This document shows, one piece after another, positions 5,524-7,006 of a stretch of DNA of 7,006 nucleotides. Made by a program: the position numbers and the translations under genes. The first letter of the stretch is position 1, and every line of letters starts with the position of its first letter. The notes under the pieces are model-generated. The model was not told where the DNA came from. It did not search any database and saw only the letters and a program-made list of their open reading frames with translations. This stretch comes from Bacillota bacterium. GTDB taxonomy: Bacteria; Bacillota; Desulfitobacteriia; Desulfitobacteriales; Desulfitobacteriaceae. The DNA lies in assembly GCA_021849995.1 (NCBI GenBank), contig JAJZSC010000177.1, positions 1 through 7,006 on the forward strand, written 5' to 3'.

Positions 5524-7006
5524 CTAAAGGGGTTGACCGCTGACATTATTCGCTCCCTCGCCGTCGATTATAACATCGGCTTCGTTCTTCTGGTCTATCT
5601 TTCCAATTTTTCCCGTTTTGGCGATGGTAATGTCAGTATTGGCGTAGAGAGTAATTGTGCTCACGGCAGATTCGTCGTCTATTTCCAGATGAGCCTCGCG
5701 CAAGACCTCGGTTCTGTTAAACGTACCCTGGAGGGTAACTACTTTCTCTTTGCTTAAGGTAGCGATCTGAACCTTGGCAAGAGCGGCTCCAGGTAAGGCC
5801 GTGACAGTAGCTTGATCAGCCACAAGCACAGGTTGTTCGAAAGTTCCCGCCAACTGCACAGCCAAATCACGGCGAGGCTCCTCCAGTGGGTGTATCCTGG
5901 CTATAAGAACGTTGCCAAATGCAGCAGAACCGTCACCGGCATCAAAAATACTCTGCCCAGCGGCTAAAGTGTACTCTATGCTCGTACCGCCGCTGATTTC
6001 CACCTTTACTTGGCTCAAAGTGTCCACGATTAATGACTTAGCATTGACATTTTTTAGCTTAAACGTTCCGCTGGCATTTTCCAAGATGACAATGCTTCTT
6101 GCTGTTACATTATCTAAAGTCGTAGTACCTTGAGTACCCGGTTCAAGAATAACAGCGCCCTGGACATTGAGATTGCTGAGGCTGGCATTGTTTCCGGCAA
6201 TATAAATACTATTAGCAAAATCGGCATTTCTTACCGTAACGTTGTTCCCCGTAATTTGCACGTTGTCACTATACTCCGTAGGAGTCCCGCCATCATCAGA
6301 GCCCAGGGTCATGCTGTTGGAAGCAAAATTTTCAAAATAGAAAGCTTGCGCCACTTCTGTCTGCGGCACTACGGATTCCCCGCCTAGTATAAGAACTCCT
6401 TCTTTTAAAGGAAACAAGAGTTTAGCAAATTCCTTGGTTTTGTCAGGCATTTTGTTAGAGGTTAGAAGTATGGCAGTACCATTTTTTTCGGCCAGCACTG
6501 AACCGGTTAGGGCGTCTACTAGATGGCTGTTCTCTCCGTTCGCGACGTAAAGGGAGTTTCCTGTCAGTACCGGAGAAAAGGCAGTTAACACAAGCATATT
6601 GGTTTCGAACCTATCAGTTCCCCCCAAACGCTTGGGATTGGGGAGGAATGTTTCTACTGCAGGACTTAAGGCACCGGTACCGCCCAATACGTAGGTTGTT
6701 TTGATGAAAGGACTGGAACCTACTAAATAGGCTTTGGTTTTTTCAGATAATTTATCTGGTTCGGACAGCAAAATTGGCATCTGTTTGGCGGCAGCAATAG
6801 CTGCGATAGATAGAGCATCGGCATTGCTCCAGGCTGTAGCCACTACGATTTCCTGGGGCATACCTAGCTTGAAGGCGATGTTCGTAGCAGTCTCGAAACG
6901 GTCCGCTCCGCCCAAGGAAATAATGTTAATGTTTAGTGCTTTTAACTCATCCAAGACAGGCTGCCGGATAACCCCGATTCCACTCGTGACATAAACGTTG
7001 GTCACG
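5524..7006 (-). CDS. Cell wall-binding repeat 2 (CWB2) surface protein with beta-helix-like C-terminal region, 5' partial
   Basis: The stop is at 5524-5526 on the - strand. The frame is open to the right edge; the GTG at 7005-7003 is most likely an internal valine, so start and signal peptide are off the window. 493 residues are visible. Residues 1-215 are CWB2 (PF04122-like) modules. Two full modules are marked by LGGADRFETATNIA (31) and LGGTDRFETNMLVL (127), with strand signatures YVLGGTGALSP (105) and LILGGESVVPQ (205), and the tail of an earlier module comes before them. In clostridia, CWB2 triplets hold proteins non-covalently on the cell wall. A linker (about 216-245) leads to four 18-20-residue repeats (251-326: GNNVTVRNADF, GNNASLSNLNV, GTTTLDNVTA, GTFKLKNVNA), typical of a right-handed beta-helix. 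A further beta-rich tail has no recognised domain. No catalytic domain is visible, so the role is probably structural or adhesive. The gene is more GC-rich than the intergenic DNA beside it. Confidence 0.9.
   Translation of the reverse strand, partial: VTNVYVTSGIGVIRQPVLDELKALNINIISLGGADRFETATNIAFKLGMPQEIVVATAWSNADALSIAAIAAAKQMPILLSEPDKLSEKTKAYLVGSSPFIKTTYVLGGTGALSPAVETFLPNPKRLGGTDRFETNMLVLTAFSPVLTGNSLYVANGENSHLVDALTGSVLAEKNGTAILLTSNKMPDKTKEFAKLLFPLKEGVLILGGESVVPQTEVAQAFYFENFASNSMTLGSDDGGTPTEYSDNVQITGNNVTVRNADFANSIYIAGNNASLSNLNVQGAVILEPGTQGTTTLDNVTARSIVILENASGTFKLKNVNAKSLIVDTLSQVKVEISGGTSIEYTLAAGQSIFDAGDGSAAFGNVLIARIHPLEEPRRDLAVQLAGTFEQPVLVADQATVTALPGAALAKVQIATLSKEKVVTLQGTFNRTEVLREAHLEIDDESAVSTITLYANTDITIAKTGKIGKIDQKNEADVIIDGEGANNVSGQPL

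Noticed and set aside
5533..6994. Several + strand open frames of 73-86 codons across the surface-protein gene
   Set aside because: They are antisense to a well-supported CWB2 coding sequence, have no recognisable domains and lack convincing ribosome binding sites.
7003..7005. GTG on the minus strand as the start of the CWB2 protein
   Set aside because: The frame stays open to the window edge, the sequence begins inside a CWB2 module (VYVTSGIGVI), and no signal peptide follows, so the codon is internal.

Overview
The window suggests a low-to-mid GC anaerobic Firmicute, most likely a spore-forming sulfate reducer or dehalogenator of the Desulfosporosinus/Desulfitobacterium type. This is an inference from three things: a giant activase/dehydratase fusion typical of anaerobes, a sigma-54 activator with PAS and NAD-binding domains, and a CWB2 cell-wall protein. 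No rRNA, tRNA or CRISPR array was seen.

Layout. Bases 1-2847 (+) hold the C-terminal two thirds of a large acyl-CoA dehydratase activase-related protein; its start lies off the left edge. A clear intrinsic terminator follows (2860-2896). After a 0.3-kb AT-rich gap comes a complete gene (3147-4832, +) for a sigma-54 enhancer-binding protein. Its domain order is Rossmann-like NAD-binding domain, PAS, AAA+ with an intact GAFTGA loop, and Fis-type HTH. It has its own terminator (4893-4923). Bases 5524-7006 (-) hold the C-terminal part of a surface protein with CWB2 repeats followed by a beta-helix-like repeat region; its start lies off the right edge.

The most interesting part is the 0.7-kb gap between the last two genes (4833-5523). 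It contains about five degenerate 19-25-bp tandem repeats (4933-5041). It then has a textbook sigma-54 regulatory region. Two copies of a 10-bp sequence in perfect inverted orientation lie about 128 and 77 bp upstream of the predicted start. A second 10-bp dyad abuts the promoter, and the -24/-12 element is almost perfect (CTGGCAC-N5-TTGCA, 5297-5313). A strong Shine-Dalgarno sequence follows (5375-5383), but where a start codon should be the sequence reads ATC TAG. No reading frame follows before a 23-bp near-perfect hairpin terminator (5437-5494). The promoter therefore either drives a short untranslated RNA of about 170 nt or is the remnant of an operon whose coding part was lost.

How the parts may work together (inference). 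The enhancer-binding protein probably recognises the inverted repeats and activates the sigma-54 promoter 0.47 kb downstream of its own gene, the usual arrangement for such regulators. The activase gene is terminated separately, and nothing in the sequence shows that it belongs to this regulon. The surface-protein gene is convergent and looks functionally unrelated.
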